Assembly: GCA_002699025.1 (NCBI GenBank)
Contig: PABA01000214.1
Span: 41,171 to 105,170 of the forward strand
Length of the DNA: 64,000 bases
Source: Sandaracinus sp.
GTDB lineage: Bacteria > Myxococcota_A > Polyangia > Polyangiales > Houyiibacteriaceae
Reading direction: 5' to 3'
A program made the position numbers and the translations under genes. The notes under the pieces are model-generated. The model worked only from the letters and a program-made list of their open reading frames with translations, made no database searches and had not been told where the DNA came from. Every line of letters starts with the position of its first letter. Within the stretch, counting starts at the first letter, position 1. Of this stretch, positions 49,666-61,517 are shown in pieces.

Positions 49666-50493
49666 TCAGCCGGCCACGGCGTGCAGGCCGCTCGCGGGAT
49701 CGCTCGCCGCGCGCTCCTCGGCGCCCGGCCAGCTCCGAAGCCCCGTCCGCGCCTCCACGACGCGCCCCTCGTCGATGCCGATGATGCGGTGGTCCCGCTT
49801 CGCGATCAGCGAGTGGTCGTGGGTGGCGAAGAGCACCGTCGTGCCCGTCGCGTTGATCTCCTCGAAGAGCGTGAGGATGTCGATCGCCAGGTGCGGGTCG
49901 AGGTTGCCCGTGGGCTCGTCGGCGAGGATGAGCGCGGGCTCGGTCACGATGGCGCGCGCCACGGCGACCCGCTGCTGTTCGCCCCCGGAGAGGTTCTCGG
50001 TCCGCTCGCTCCCGCGCCCGGCCAGCCCCACCCGCTCGAGCGCCTCGGCGACGCGCGAGCGCACGAGGCGCTTCGGCATGGCGAGGATCTCGAGGGCCAC
50101 GGCGACGTTCTCGTAGACGGTCCAGTGCCGGACGACCTTGAAGTCCTGGAAGACGATCCCGAGGTTCCGGCGAAGGTAGGGGATCGACTTCGGCTTCAGG
50201 CGCGCGACGTCCTTGCCGCAGAAGAGGATGCGGCCCGTGTCCACCGTGTGCTTTCGGTAGACGAGCTGGAGCAGCGTGCTCTTGCCGGCGCCGCTCGGCC
50301 CGGTGACGAAGGCGAACTCGCCGCGCTCGATCGTCAGGTTCACGCCGCGGAGCGTCGGCTGGTCACGCCGGAAGTACTTGTAGACGTCCTCGAAGACGAG
50401 GATGGGGCGCCGAGCCGCCGAGGGGTCGGACTGCACGCCGGCCCGGAAGAACGCGAACGGTCGCACCACTTTCGAATCGGGATCCCTCGCCAT
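49666..50493 (-). CDS. ftsE: FtsE, cell-division ATP-binding protein
   Basis: A 275-residue ABC ATPase. Walker A is GPSGAGKST (65-73), the signature LSGGEQQRVAVARAIV, Walker B ALILADEPTGNLD and the H-loop LFATHDHSLI. It also has an N-terminal extension of about 28 residues (MARDPDSKVVRPFAFFRAGV) and about 25 extra residues at the C-terminus compared with the usual 220-residue FtsE. No other Met lies between the start and the ABC core, so the extension is probably real. With FtsX it powers septal murein remodelling. It is the first gene of the ftsE-ftsX-envC unit. Confidence 0.93.
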   Translation of the reverse strand: MARDPDSKVVRPFAFFRAGVQSDPSAARRPILVFEDVYKYFRRDQPTLRGVNLTIERGEFAFVTGPSGAGKSTLLQLVYRKHTVDTGRILFCGKDVARLKPKSIPYLRRNLGIVFQDFKVVRHWTVYENVAVALEILAMPKRLVRSRVAEALERVGLAGRGSERTENLSGGEQQRVAVARAIVTEPALILADEPTGNLDPHLAIDILTLFEEINATGTTVLFATHDHSLIAKRDHRIIGIDEGRVVEARTGLRSWPGAEERAASDPASGLHAVAG

Positions 50494-50813
50494 GCCTCTC
50501 GGATACCGGACCGGGATCGGCGCGGGCAAAAAAGCGACGAGCCTGCACGGACGCGGACGCGGCGCGGCGGTCTCGGGTGGAACGGGCGGCCGACCCACGT
50601 CCTCGCGCTCGGGCGCGTGCGCGTCCCCATCGTCGCCGCCCTCGCCGGAAGGTCTCGGGAGGACGGGCCGCCCGACCGGGCGCCGAGCTCCGTCGAGCAC
50701 GAGCGCACGTTCCCCGGCTTCGCCGGTGCTCCCGAGAGCCGAGGACGTATCAGAGGCGCAACGGAGCGGAGCGCGAACCTCGCTCCGAGCTCGCGGGCGC
50801 GCGTCGTCGCCCC
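50494..50813. other. 320-bp spacer upstream of ftsE, no gene
   Basis: I see no gene. On the minus strand, TTTTTTGCCC (50530-50521) and GGTATCC (50507-50501) before ATG 50493 could be part of a promoter for ftsE, but the spacing is not diagnostic. No terminator is evident for the lipoprotein ending at 50814. Confidence 0.5.
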
Positions 50814-52907
50814 TCAGGGGTCGCTGATCGTGACCTCGAAGAGGTACTCGCCCGCGTTCGACGAGCCCCAGCCGTCCACGATGAAGTAGTGGCTCCCCGG
50901 GTCGAGCTCCCGCTCCAGGTAGCTGGTCGACCCCTCGCCGCCGTCGTCGTCGCAGGCCGTCTCCCCCTCGGACATGCACTCGCCCGAGTGGAGGTGGAGC
51001 ACCGTGTCGAAGCTCGACCCATCCGTGCTCGCCGTCACCCGCTGCCGCTCGATCAGGTCCACGCGGAAGACCACGTCGTTCGACGCCGCCCCGCTCCCGC
51101 AGGAGCGCGTCTCGTAGTCGTTCAGGGCCGTCGTCGTGTCGCCCCGGAAGAGCCCGCCCGTCGACGGGACCGCGTAGGCCGTCGTGCAGTTCTCGTTGCC
51201 GCTCACGTCCACCGGCGTCGTCGGCTCCGTCGCCTGCACCTCGAGCGTGTAGCCCGTGCCCGAGAAGGACTCGACGATCAGGTAGTAGGTCCCCGGCGCC
51301 AGATCCCGGATGCGCGAGCGCGACGGGTTGCCGCTCGTGCAGCGGAGCTGCGCGCTCCCCTCGTCGCAGACGCCGTCCCGGATCGAGACGTACATGAAGG
51401 GCCCGTCCGCGTCCGCGATCACCGTCAGGTCGCTCCGCTCCGTGAGCTCGAGCTCGTAGACCACGTCCCGGAAGTTGAAGCCGCAGGAGATGTCGAGGTC
51501 GTCCTGCTTGTCGGCGAGGGTCCCCGTGACCGTCTCTCCGGGCGTGATCGTCAGCGGGTTCCCGCAGGTGTCGCCCGCCGGCGGCGGCGTCGGATCCTCG
51601 AAGGCCACGTCGAGCGTGAAGTCCGGCTCGCGCGAGGTGGAGCCCTCGACGGTGATGAAGTAGGTGCCCGGCGGGAGCTGGTGGAGGCGCGTCCCGGCCG
51701 GCGAGCCGCGCACGCAGCGGAGCTCGCTCGCCTCGTCGCCGCAGGTGGTCGACACGGAGAGGCTGAGCGAGTCGCCCGTGTCCGAGACGGCCGAGAGCAC
51801 GGCGTCCCGCTCCTCCTCGAGCGTGAACTCGTAGAGCAGGTCCGGCGCCCGGCTCGAGCCACAGCTCGAGTCCACGTCGTCGGCCACGTCCACGAAGCTC
51901 CCGCGGAAGGCCCCCCCGGCGCTCACGTCCGTGGGCATGTCGCAGGACTCGTTCGGCGGCGCCGGCCGCGGGTCCTCGAAGACCACCTCGATGGCGAGGT
52001 CCCCGCCCACGTCCGCCACGAGCACGAAGTAGGTGCCCGGCTCGAGCGAGCGCGCCCGGAGCGTCCCGGGGAAGCCGCTCGCGCACTGCTCGGCCGTGTC
52101 CCCGTCGCCGCACTCGGTCCGCAGCTCCACGTAGGTGATGCTCCGCCCCTCGGCGCGCACGGTGAGGGCCTGCGGCTCCTCGATGGTGAAGGTCAGCACC
52201 AGGTCCTTGCGGCCCGAGGGCGCACACTCGAGGTCGTAGTCGGGCGCGGCGCCCTCGCTGCTCAGCTCGAAGAAGCCGCCGGCGCTCACGTCGAGGGGAT
52301 CCTCGCAGACGTCGTACATGGGCCGGCCGCAGTCGGCCTCGTCCGTGACCTCGTCGCAGTCGTTGTCCACGCCGTCGTCGCAGATCTCGGCGACCGTGCT
52401 GCCACGGGTCGCGTCCCGGTCGTCGCAGTCCGTGCCGCCCTCGCAGTTGATGTCCGCCTCGCCGTCCTCGTCGAAGTCCCGCGGCGAGTAGCGGCAGAGC
52501 TTCGCCTCCTCGTCGCAGCGATCGATGGTGCAGACGTCGTCGTCCGTGCAGGTCTGGATCGGCCCGGGCACGCAGCCCTCGAGCGGATCGCACTGCTCGA
52601 CGCCGTTGCAGAAGATGCCGTCGTCGCAGATGCCGAGGTCCACGAGGTTCCGGCAGATGCCCCGGTCGTCGCAGCGGTCCCGGGTGCACTCGACGCCGTC
52701 GTCGCAGTCCTCGTCCTCCACGCAGGTCATGCCCGCGTCCACGGGGCGCGCGTCGGGCCGGCCGGCGTCTTCCATGGAGCCGCTGTCGGGCCCGGCGTCC
52801 CGCGCGGGGCCGTCGTCGTCGCCGCAGGCGGCGAGCGAGACGATCAGGAGGGCGGCGAGGGGCCAGGCGCGGCGGGCGGGCGAAGGGCTCGAAAGGCGAA
52901 CGATCAA
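50814..52907 (-). CDS. MopE-like lipoprotein with PPC-type domains
   Basis: A 697-residue lipoprotein with lipobox cysteine 28 (VSLAAC). I chose TTG 52907 because GGGAG lies about 6 bases upstream and the signal then has normal length; an ATG at 52961 would add 18 residues. Cys-rich repeats (CVEDEDCDDGVECTRDRCDD) are followed by a MopE-like stretch (DCDDRDATRGSTVAEICDDG, then VDNDCDEVTDEADC). About five PPC-type beta domains follow, each ending in GTYF or GSHYF strands (SLEPGTYFVLVAD, LPPGTYFITVEG, LAPGTYYLIVES). It is related to the protein at 31879-34092. It probably lies on the outer membrane; metal binding is inferred only. Confidence 0.82.
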   Translation of the reverse strand: MIVRLSSPSPARRAWPLAALLIVSLAACGDDDGPARDAGPDSGSMEDAGRPDARPVDAGMTCVEDEDCDDGVECTRDRCDDRGICRNLVDLGICDDGIFCNGVEQCDPLEGCVPGPIQTCTDDDVCTIDRCDEEAKLCRYSPRDFDEDGEADINCEGGTDCDDRDATRGSTVAEICDDGVDNDCDEVTDEADCGRPMYDVCEDPLDVSAGGFFELSSEGAAPDYDLECAPSGRKDLVLTFTIEEPQALTVRAEGRSITYVELRTECGDGDTAEQCASGFPGTLRARSLEPGTYFVLVADVGGDLAIEVVFEDPRPAPPNESCDMPTDVSAGGAFRGSFVDVADDVDSSCGSSRAPDLLYEFTLEEERDAVLSAVSDTGDSLSLSVSTTCGDEASELRCVRGSPAGTRLHQLPPGTYFITVEGSTSREPDFTLDVAFEDPTPPPAGDTCGNPLTITPGETVTGTLADKQDDLDISCGFNFRDVVYELELTERSDLTVIADADGPFMYVSIRDGVCDEGSAQLRCTSGNPSRSRIRDLAPGTYYLIVESFSGTGYTLEVQATEPTTPVDVSGNENCTTAYAVPSTGGLFRGDTTTALNDYETRSCGSGAASNDVVFRVDLIERQRVTASTDGSSFDTVLHLHSGECMSEGETACDDDGGEGSTSYLERELDPGSHYFIVDGWGSSNAGEYLFEVTISDP

Positions 52908-52996
52908 GGGAAGCTCCCGGCCACGGGCTCCCCCCGCGGCATCCGATCGAGTATGGCACACGCCCCCCCGAGCGCACCCGGGGGCCCGCCGCCCGG

Positions 52997-53779
52997 CTAC
53001 TTGCCCCGAAAGACCGGGTCGCGCTTCTCGAGGAGCGCCTTCATGCCCTCCTTCGCGTCCTCGGTCTGCAGGCTCTCGGCCTGGATCGGCGCCTCGCGGC
53101 GCGCGGCGGCCTTCGGATCCCAGCCGAGCCCGGCCCGGATCGCCGCCTTCGTCGTGCGAATCACCAGCGGCGCGTTCCCGGCGATGGCCTCGGCCATGGC
53201 GCGCGCCTCCGGGAGCACCTGCTCGGCCTCCACGGCCTTGCTCACGAGCCCCATGGCCTCGGCCTCGTGCCCGCGGACCAGCCGCCCCGTGAAGAGCAGC
53301 TCGTTCGCCCGGGAGACCCCGACGAGGCGGGGCAGCAGGTACGAGATCGCCATGCCCGAGTGGAGCCCCACGCGGGTGAAGTTGGCGCCGTACTTCGCGT
53401 CCCGGTTGGCGATGCGGATGTCCGTGACGAGGGCCAGGCCGAAGCCGCCGCCCACCGCATGCCCGTTGAGCGCGCCGATGACCGGCACCTCGATGTCGAG
53501 CACCGAGAGGAAGGGCCGGTACATGGCGTAGGAGCGGTCGCTCGGCAGGCCGCCCTCGAGCTGGAGCGTCGACTTGAAGTCGGCGCCCGCGCTGAAGCAG
53601 CTCCCCTCGCCGCGCACGATGACGCAGCGCGCCTCGGCGTCGGCCCGGGCCTCGGCGCTCGCCGCGGCGAAGGCGTCGAGGAGCTCGGGGGTCATGGAGT
53701 TCCGGTTGTCCGGGCGGTCGAGGACGATCTCCCCGATCGCGCCGCGGCGCTCGTAGCGGACGGCGGGCGTGGCGCTCAT
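52997..53779 (-). CDS. Enoyl-CoA hydratase/isomerase family protein
   Basis: A 260-residue crotonase-fold protein. The oxyanion-hole motifs are intact: CFSAGADFKSTLQLEG and GALNGHAVGGGFGLAL. TDIRIANRDAKYGANFTRVG supplies a carboxylate region. Glu residues at the two positions used by typical hydratases are not both evident, so hydration, isomerisation or another CoA reaction is possible. The C-terminus (LLEKRDPVFRGK) is normal for the family. It is divergent from the helical-repeat gene at 53909, with a 129-bp gap containing GATACA, a possible -10 element. It is not in a pathway cluster. Confidence 0.88.
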   Translation of the reverse strand: MSATPAVRYERRGAIGEIVLDRPDNRNSMTPELLDAFAAASAEARADAEARCVIVRGEGSCFSAGADFKSTLQLEGGLPSDRSYAMYRPFLSVLDIEVPVIGALNGHAVGGGFGLALVTDIRIANRDAKYGANFTRVGLHSGMAISYLLPRLVGVSRANELLFTGRLVRGHEAEAMGLVSKAVEAEQVLPEARAMAEAIAGNAPLVIRTTKAAIRAGLGWDPKAAARREAPIQAESLQTEDAKEGMKALLEKRDPVFRGK

Positions 53780-53908
53780 GGCCCGGAGCCTGCGCGAGAC
53801 CGACGCGGCCGCAAGCCGAGCCTCCGTGGCGCCCCGCCGGGCGCGCCCCGCCCTGCCCTGCTCTCTCCCGCCGTCGACGCCGCCGCCGGCCTCTGATACA
53901 CGAGGTGC

Positions 53909-55018
53909 ATGGAGGCCACGCTGCCGCTCCCGGCCGAGGCGCTTCCCCAGAACCTGCGCCGCTTCGGGGATCCGAACGCGCCCGCGCCCGCCAAGATGAT
54001 GGCGGCCAAGGTCCTGGTGCCGGTGAAGGGGGCCGACCTCGTCACCCTGCTCTGCCAGCTCGCCGCGGACGCGGACGAGAACGTCGCCGAGGCCGCCGGG
54101 AAGTCCCTGGACGAGCTCCCGGAGAACGTCCTCCTCCCGGCCTGCGCCGCCGAGCTCCCGGGCCCCGTCGCCGCCGCCGTCGCCGAGCGCTTCCGCGACC
54201 GCGACGAGGTCCTCGACCCGCTGGTGCAGAACGCGAGCCTCCCGGACGCCGCCCTCGCCCGCGTCGCCCGCATGTGCAGCGAGCGCATCAGCGAGATCAT
54301 CGCCGTCAACCAGACCCGCCTGCTCGCGGCGCCCGAGATCGTCGAGGCGCTCTACAAGAACAAGAACACGCGCATGTCGACGGCGGACCGGCTCATCGAG
54401 CTCTGCGCCCGCAACGGCGTCCGCCTCGAGGGCATCCCCTCCTTCGACGCGCACGTGGAGGCCATCCAGGGCCAGCTCATCCCCGAGCCGACCGAGGAGC
54501 CGCTCCCGACCGACACGGCCTTCGCGGAGGTCCTGGTGGAGGAGTCCGACGAGGACGCCATCGAGATCGACAAGGTCGACGGCAAGGAGGAGCTGAAGGA
54601 GAAGTACAAGCCCCTCAGCTTCCGCATCCGCGAGATGACCACCGGCGAGAAGATCCGCCTCGCCCTCGTCGGCGACGCCGCCGCCCGCTCCATCCTCGTC
54701 CGCGACCCGAACAAGCAGGTCTCCCACGCGGCGATCAGCTCCCCCTCCATGGGCGACGCGGAGGCCGCCGCCATCGCCCACTCCAAGGAGGTGAGCGACG
54801 CCATCCTCCGCTACATCGGGACCCGCAAGGAGTGGGTGCGCCACTACGACGTCAAGCGCGCCCTCGCCTTCAACCCGAAGACCCCGCTCGGCGTCTCGCT
54901 GAAGTTCCTCGGCCACCTGCGCGCGAACGACCTGAAGACGCTCTCGCGCAGCCGAGGCATCCCCAACCCGCTGAAGACCGCGGCGCGCCAGCGCCTCCAG
55001 AAGAAGAGCCGAGGCTGA
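53909..55018 (+). CDS. Conserved hypothetical protein, helical
   Basis: A 369-residue protein without signal or membrane segment. The first half is helical with HEAT-like pairs (DLVTLLCQLAADADENVAEA, VAAAVAERFRDRDEVLDPLV, DAALARVARMCSERISEII). It has an acidic linker near residues 200-225 (EESDEDAIEIDKVDGKEELK). The second half contains REMTTGEKIRLALVGDAAAR, RDPNKQVSHAAISSPSMGDA and KRALAFNPKTPLGVSLKFLG, with a basic tail. It resembles myxobacterial proteins of unknown function. Its stop overlaps the ATG of the next TPR gene (TGATG), so the two are co-translated. Confidence 0.6.
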   Translation: MEATLPLPAEALPQNLRRFGDPNAPAPAKMMAAKVLVPVKGADLVTLLCQLAADADENVAEAAGKSLDELPENVLLPACAAELPGPVAAAVAERFRDRDEVLDPLVQNASLPDAALARVARMCSERISEIIAVNQTRLLAAPEIVEALYKNKNTRMSTADRLIELCARNGVRLEGIPSFDAHVEAIQGQLIPEPTEEPLPTDTAFAEVLVEESDEDAIEIDKVDGKEELKEKYKPLSFRIREMTTGEKIRLALVGDAAARSILVRDPNKQVSHAAISSPSMGDAEAAAIAHSKEVSDAILRYIGTRKEWVRHYDVKRALAFNPKTPLGVSLKFLGHLRANDLKTLSRSRGIPNPLKTAARQRLQKKSRG

Positions 55019-56268
55019 TGGGCTTTTTGAAGAAGATGTTCGGTGGCGCGAGCGCCGAGGAGCTGCAGCAGAAGGCCGAGGGGCTCTACGAGCGCGGCGA
55101 CTGGGGCGGCGCGAAGCTCGAGCTCGACCGGGCGCTCGAGAAGGCCGAGGGCGAGGCGCTGCGCGAGGCCATCGCGAAGCGCATCGACGACTGCTGCGAT
55201 GCGATCGCGCGCGATCGGATCGGCGAGGCGGAGCGGCTCGTCGAGGAGGGCAACCTCGAGCTGGCCATGCAGGAGCTCGAGAGCGCGCTCGAGGTCGTGG
55301 CGAGCGACGCCGTGCGCGCCGAGGCGCAGGCGGTCGTCGACCGGCTCGAGCGGGACGACGCCATCGAGCACGCGACCAGCGAGGAGATGAGCGACGAGGA
55401 GGTCCTCACGCTGGTCATGAGCCGCTGGGAGGACGCCCAGGGCGAGGAGTACGAGGAGTACGGGCAGCCCTTCCTCGACGCGATCCTGCTGCTCCACCGC
55501 GGCGAGCTGAAGGAGGGGCGCGCGGCCCTCGAGGCGCTCTTCGAGGACGCCGAGGCGCCCCGCTACCTCTGGCTCGAGCTCGGGCTGGTGCGCCGCCTGG
55601 ACGGCGATCGGGCGGGCGCGCGGGAGGCGCTGATCGAGTTCATCGACAGCCTCGCCGACGACGAGAAGGGCGACGCGATGCTGGCGGCCTACGTGGAGCT
55701 GGCGCTGATCGCCGACGAGGACGACGAGTTCGAGGAGGCGATGGCCTTCTTCGAGCAGGCCGTCGAGGAGTTCGAGGACGACTACCGGCCGCTCCTCGCC
55801 ATGGGGCGCTTCTTGCGGCGGCACGAGCTGGCGACCGAGGCCGTCGACGTGCTCGAGGTGGCGAAGGAGAGCCTCGACGAGCTGCGGCCGGACTGGCGCG
55901 TCATGCAGGAGCTCGGGCTCGCCTACCGGGAGGCCGGTCGCGGCGAGGAGGCCATCGGGGAGCTCGAGGCGGTCGTCTCGTACCTGACGGAGCGCAAGCA
56001 CCTCGACTACCCGCCGGAGACGGTGGTCCCGCTGGCCGAGCTCCACGAGAGCCACGGCAAGAAGGAGCGCGCGGCGGATCTCTACGCGACGCTGACGCGC
56101 GGCTCGGACACGGCCAACCACGCGCGCTACCACGGCGAGGCCGGCCGCTTGCTCGCCGAGCTCGGCCTGAAGGACGAGGCGCGGCGCATGCTCAAGCGCG
56201 GCGTGGCGCTCGCCGAGGACGACGACGCGCTGCGGTCCGAGCTCGAAGAGCGGCTGGACGCTCTATGA
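55018..56268 (+). CDS. TPR-repeat protein
   Basis: A 416-residue acidic protein made of tetratricopeptide-like repeats: LQQKAEGLYERGDWGGAKLE, AERLVEEGNLELAMQELESA, FEEAMAFFEQAVEEFEDDY, LGLAYREAGRGEEAIGELEA and LLAELGLKDEARRMLKRGVA. No signal peptide or catalytic motif is visible. It is probably a cytoplasmic scaffold or adaptor. The start ATG 55018 overlaps the previous stop, and the end overlaps the next gene's ATG by 4 bp, so three genes form a tight unit (53909-56723). The function is unknown. Confidence 0.7.
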   Translation: MGFLKKMFGGASAEELQQKAEGLYERGDWGGAKLELDRALEKAEGEALREAIAKRIDDCCDAIARDRIGEAERLVEEGNLELAMQELESALEVVASDAVRAEAQAVVDRLERDDAIEHATSEEMSDEEVLTLVMSRWEDAQGEEYEEYGQPFLDAILLLHRGELKEGRAALEALFEDAEAPRYLWLELGLVRRLDGDRAGAREALIEFIDSLADDEKGDAMLAAYVELALIADEDDEFEEAMAFFEQAVEEFEDDYRPLLAMGRFLRRHELATEAVDVLEVAKESLDELRPDWRVMQELGLAYREAGRGEEAIGELEAVVSYLTERKHLDYPPETVVPLAELHESHGKKERAADLYATLTRGSDTANHARYHGEAGRLLAELGLKDEARRMLKRGVALAEDDDALRSELEERLDAL

Positions 56269-56723
56269 GCGAGCCGGGCGCCAGGGCGCGCTCGCCCCGG
56301 GCGCCCGCCGGAGTCGCCGCGGCCCCGCTCGTGGCCGGCGTGGCGCTGACGGCCGGCGCCGGGCTCGCCCTGCTGCTCGGGGGCTTTCTGCTCTCCTGGG
56401 CGCTGGCCGTGGGGGCGGCGGCAGCGCTGGTCTTCGGCTGCGGCGCGGTCTGGCTGGCCGGCGACGACGCGCTGGTCGCGCGGAGCGTGCTGGCGGCGGC
56501 GGTGGCCCTGCTCGGCTTCGTCGGCGTGAGCGCGGCGATGACGCTGACGCACCTGGAGAGCCTGCCGGCGCAGATCGAGGCGGCGACCCTCGAGCCGCTC
56601 GGCGTGGAGACGGTCGAGGAGGCGCGCGCGCGGCTCATGCCCCGCTGGGTGACGCTCGGCGCGGCCGCGCTCGGGACCCTCGGCGTGTGGATCGTCGCCA
56701 TCCGCCGCCACCGTCGGGCCTGA
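56265..56723 (+). CDS. Small membrane protein
   Basis: A 152-residue protein with about four membrane segments: 20-40 (APLVAGVALTAGAGLALLL), 45-65 (LLSWALAVGAAAALVFGCG), 70-92 (ARSVLAAAVALLGFVGVSAA) and 128-146 (VTLGAAALGTLGVWIVAI). A periplasmic or cytoplasmic loop of about 30 residues precedes the last. The ATG overlaps the TPR gene stop by 4 bp. It may anchor the TPR protein. No family was recognised. Confidence 0.65.
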   Translation: MSEPGARARSPRAPAGVAAAPLVAGVALTAGAGLALLLGGFLLSWALAVGAAAALVFGCGAVWLAGDDALVARSVLAAAVALLGFVGVSAAMTLTHLESLPAQIEAATLEPLGVETVEEARARLMPRWVTLGAAALGTLGVWIVAIRRHRRA

Positions 56724-56948
56724 ACGCGTTCCGGAGCGCGTTTCGCCCACGTTTCGCCGAGGCTTCCGGTCCGTGGACCGAAGCCGGCCCCGCGCCCTCC
56801 CCCGCGGCCCGTCGTCGCCCGACCGCCTCAGCCCGCGCGGATGACGCGGCGCGTCGCGTCGCGGAAACTTCCGTGTTACATTCCTCACGGTTTCGATGGC
56901 CCGTACCGGGAATGCCCCCGGACGGGACCGGACGGACCCAGGACCGAC

Positions 56949-57914
56949 ATGACGCAGCCTCACGGCCGTGGCCCCGCGCCGCGCAAGCCCGTCACCCTCC
57001 CGCGCCTCCACCGCATGAAGGCCCGCGGCGAGCGGATCACCATGGTGACCGCCTACGACGCGACCTTCGCGCGCATGCTCGACGAGGGCGGCGCCGACAT
57101 CCTCCTCGTCGGCGACTCGCTCGGGATGGTGGTGCAGGGCCTCGAGACGACCCTCCCCGTCACCGTCGACGAGGTCATCTACCATTGCCGCGCCGTCGCC
57201 CGCGGCACCCGCCACGCGCAGGTCGTCGGCGACATGCCCTTCCTCAGCCACCAGGTCAGCCCCGAGGAGGCGCTGCGGAACGCCGGCCGATTCCTCAGCG
57301 AGGGCGGCGCCCACGCGATCAAGCTCGAGGGGGGCCGCAGCGCCGCGCCGACCATCCGGCGCATCGTCGAGGCCGGGATCCCGGTCATGGGCCACGTCGG
57401 CCTGACGCCCCAGAGCGTGCACGCCATGGGCGGCTTCAAGGTGCAGGGCAAGACCGAAGAGGCCGCCGAGCGCGTCCTCGCCGACGCCCGCGCCGTGGCC
57501 GAGGCCGGCGCCTACGCCATCGTCCTCGAGGGCGTCCCGACCGACCTCGCCGCGCGCGTCACCGAGGCGCTCCCCATCCCCACCATCGGCATCGGCGCCG
57601 GGCCCCACTGCGACGGCCAGGTGCTCGTCTGCTACGACCTGCTCGGCCTGACGCCGGACCTGAAGCCGAAGTTCGTCAAGCGCTACGCCGAGTGGTTCGA
57701 AGCCGGCAAGGCCGCCATGGCGCGCTACCGGGACGAGGTCCGCGAGGGCAGCTTCCCGAGCGCCGACCACGCCTTCGGGAACGTGAAGAAGAAGACCGGC
57801 GCCCCCGCGACGAACCGGCCCGCGCCGCGGCCCCGCAGCCCCGAGCCCGCCGCCGCGGTCGCCGCGTCCGCCGCATCCGCCCCCCGCTTCGGCGGCTACG
57901 GCCCGCAGGCCTGA
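56949..57914 (+). CDS. panB: Ketopantoate hydroxymethyltransferase PanB
   Basis: A 321-residue enzyme that makes ketopantoate from alpha-ketoisovalerate, the first step of pantothenate synthesis. Core motifs are present: [79 protein letters not shown] and [20 protein letters not shown]. About 55 residues of Ala/Pro-rich tail follow residue 265, beyond the usual length of about 265. panC follows with its ATG overlapping the end of this gene (57914). The start is ATG 56949. Confidence 0.95.
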   Translation: MTQPHGRGPAPRKPVTLPRLHRMKARGERITMVTAYDATFARMLDEGGADILLVGDSLGMVVQGLETTLPVTVDEVIYHCRAVARGTRHAQVVGDMPFLSHQVSPEEALRNAGRFLSEGGAHAIKLEGGRSAAPTIRRIVEAGIPVMGHVGLTPQSVHAMGGFKVQGKTEEAAERVLADARAVAEAGAYAIVLEGVPTDLAARVTEALPIPTIGIGAGPHCDGQVLVCYDLLGLTPDLKPKFVKRYAEWFEAGKAAMARYRDEVREGSFPSADHAFGNVKKKTGAPATNRPAPRPRSPEPAAAVAASAASAPRFGGYGPQA

Positions 57915-58783
57915 TGGAGCTCGTCCACGAGCCCGGCGCCTTCCGCGCGGCCTGCGACGCCGCGCGGAAGGCGGGCCGCCGGGTGGGCCTCGTCCCCACC
58001 ATGGGCGCGCTCCACGCGGGGCACCTGGCGCTCGTCGACGCGGCCGCCGAGGCCGGCGCCGACTTCCGGGTCGTCACGATCTTCGTCAACCCGCTGCAGT
58101 TCGGCGAGGGGGAGGACCTCGATCGCTACCCGCGCACGCTCGAGGCGGACCTCGAGGCCTGCCGGACGCGCGGCGTGGACCTGGTCTTCGCCCCGGCCCC
58201 GGGCGCCATGTACCCGCCCGGATTCCAGACCCACGTGCAGGTCGGCGAGCTCACCGAGCGGCTCGAGGGCGAGCACCGGCCCGGCCACTTCCAGGGCGTG
58301 ACCACCGTGGTCACGAAGCTCTTCCTGCTGACCGGCCCCTCCGTCGCCGTCTTCGGGCGCAAGGACTACCAGCAGTGGCGCATCGTGGAGCGCATGGCGC
58401 GCGACCTCGACATCCCCGTGGAGGTCCTGGGGCACCCGATCGTCCGCGAGGCCGACGGGCTCGCCCTCTCCTCGCGCAACCGCTACCTCTCCGAGGACGA
58501 GCGGGAGCGCGCCCTCGGGCTGGCGCGGGGGCTCCACGCGGCAGCGCAGGCCTGGGCCGCCGGGACGCGCGAGGCCGAGACGCTCGTGGAGGTCGCTCGC
58601 GGCCCCATCGAGGAGCGGGTGGACCGCATCGACTACGTCGCGGTCGTCGACCCGGAGACGCTCCTGCCCGGCGCCGGGGTCCTCCAGCGCGGCTTGGTGG
58701 TGGTCGCGGCGCACGTCGGCGCGACGCGCCTCATCGACAACCACGAGCTGGGCGTCGACACGCCCCCGCCCGTGGAGCTCTGA
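57914..58783 (+). CDS. panC: Pantothenate synthetase PanC
   Basis: A 289-residue ATP-dependent ligase joining pantoate and beta-alanine. Motifs: GLVPTMGALHAGHLALVDAA with the HIGH-type HAGH; FVNPLQFGEGEDLDRYPRTL; PGHFQGVTTVVTKLF; VFGRKDYQQWRIVERM; and the KMSKS-like loop LALSSRNRYLS. The start ATG 57914 overlaps the panB stop, so panBC are translationally coupled. No panD (aspartate decarboxylase) is in the window. The stop is followed by GC-rich filler. Confidence 0.95.
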   Translation: MELVHEPGAFRAACDAARKAGRRVGLVPTMGALHAGHLALVDAAAEAGADFRVVTIFVNPLQFGEGEDLDRYPRTLEADLEACRTRGVDLVFAPAPGAMYPPGFQTHVQVGELTERLEGEHRPGHFQGVTTVVTKLFLLTGPSVAVFGRKDYQQWRIVERMARDLDIPVEVLGHPIVREADGLALSSRNRYLSEDERERALGLARGLHAAAQAWAAGTREAETLVEVARGPIEERVDRIDYVAVVDPETLLPGAGVLQRGLVVVAAHVGATRLIDNHELGVDTPPPVEL

Positions 58784-58886
58784 GCACCGCGAGCGCTTCG
58801 GAGTTCGGCGCGGGCGGCTCGGGCGCGCGGCTTCGGACGTCCGAGCCTGCTGCGCTCCAGCAGCGCCGCGCCACTCGTCGCCGCTC

Positions 58887-58930
58887 TCACTCGGGCGGCC
58901 GTCACTCGGGCGGCCCTCACTCGGGCGGCC

Positions 58931-58945
<15 letters not shown>
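58887..58945. repeat. 15-bp tandem repeat including a stop codon
   Basis: TCACTCGGGCGGCCG-type units start at 58887, 58902, 58917 (14 bp) and 58931. The last overlaps the kinase gene, whose stop (TCA on the plus strand) starts that unit. The array is thus a copy series of the gene's own 3' end, placed in the gap to panC. Confidence 0.85.
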
Positions 58946-61273
<2,328 letters not shown>

Positions 61274-61517
61274 GGCGTCGCCACGGCGAAGCACGGGTGC
61301 GGAGGTCTTCCTTTAAGGGGCCGCCCTCGGCCCCGGTTTCTCCCCGCGGGGGCATCGGTCCCGCCGCGAGCGGCTTCCGGAGGCGTCGAAGGAGCCCCCG
61401 ATCTCCTAACTACGCGAGGATACTGGCTTCGATACCGGGACCACAAGCCAGCGGGCCGCGCCTGTGGTATCCCCGAGCGGACGCGCCACGCCGGCGCGCG
61501 ACGCACTGGAGAGCGCC

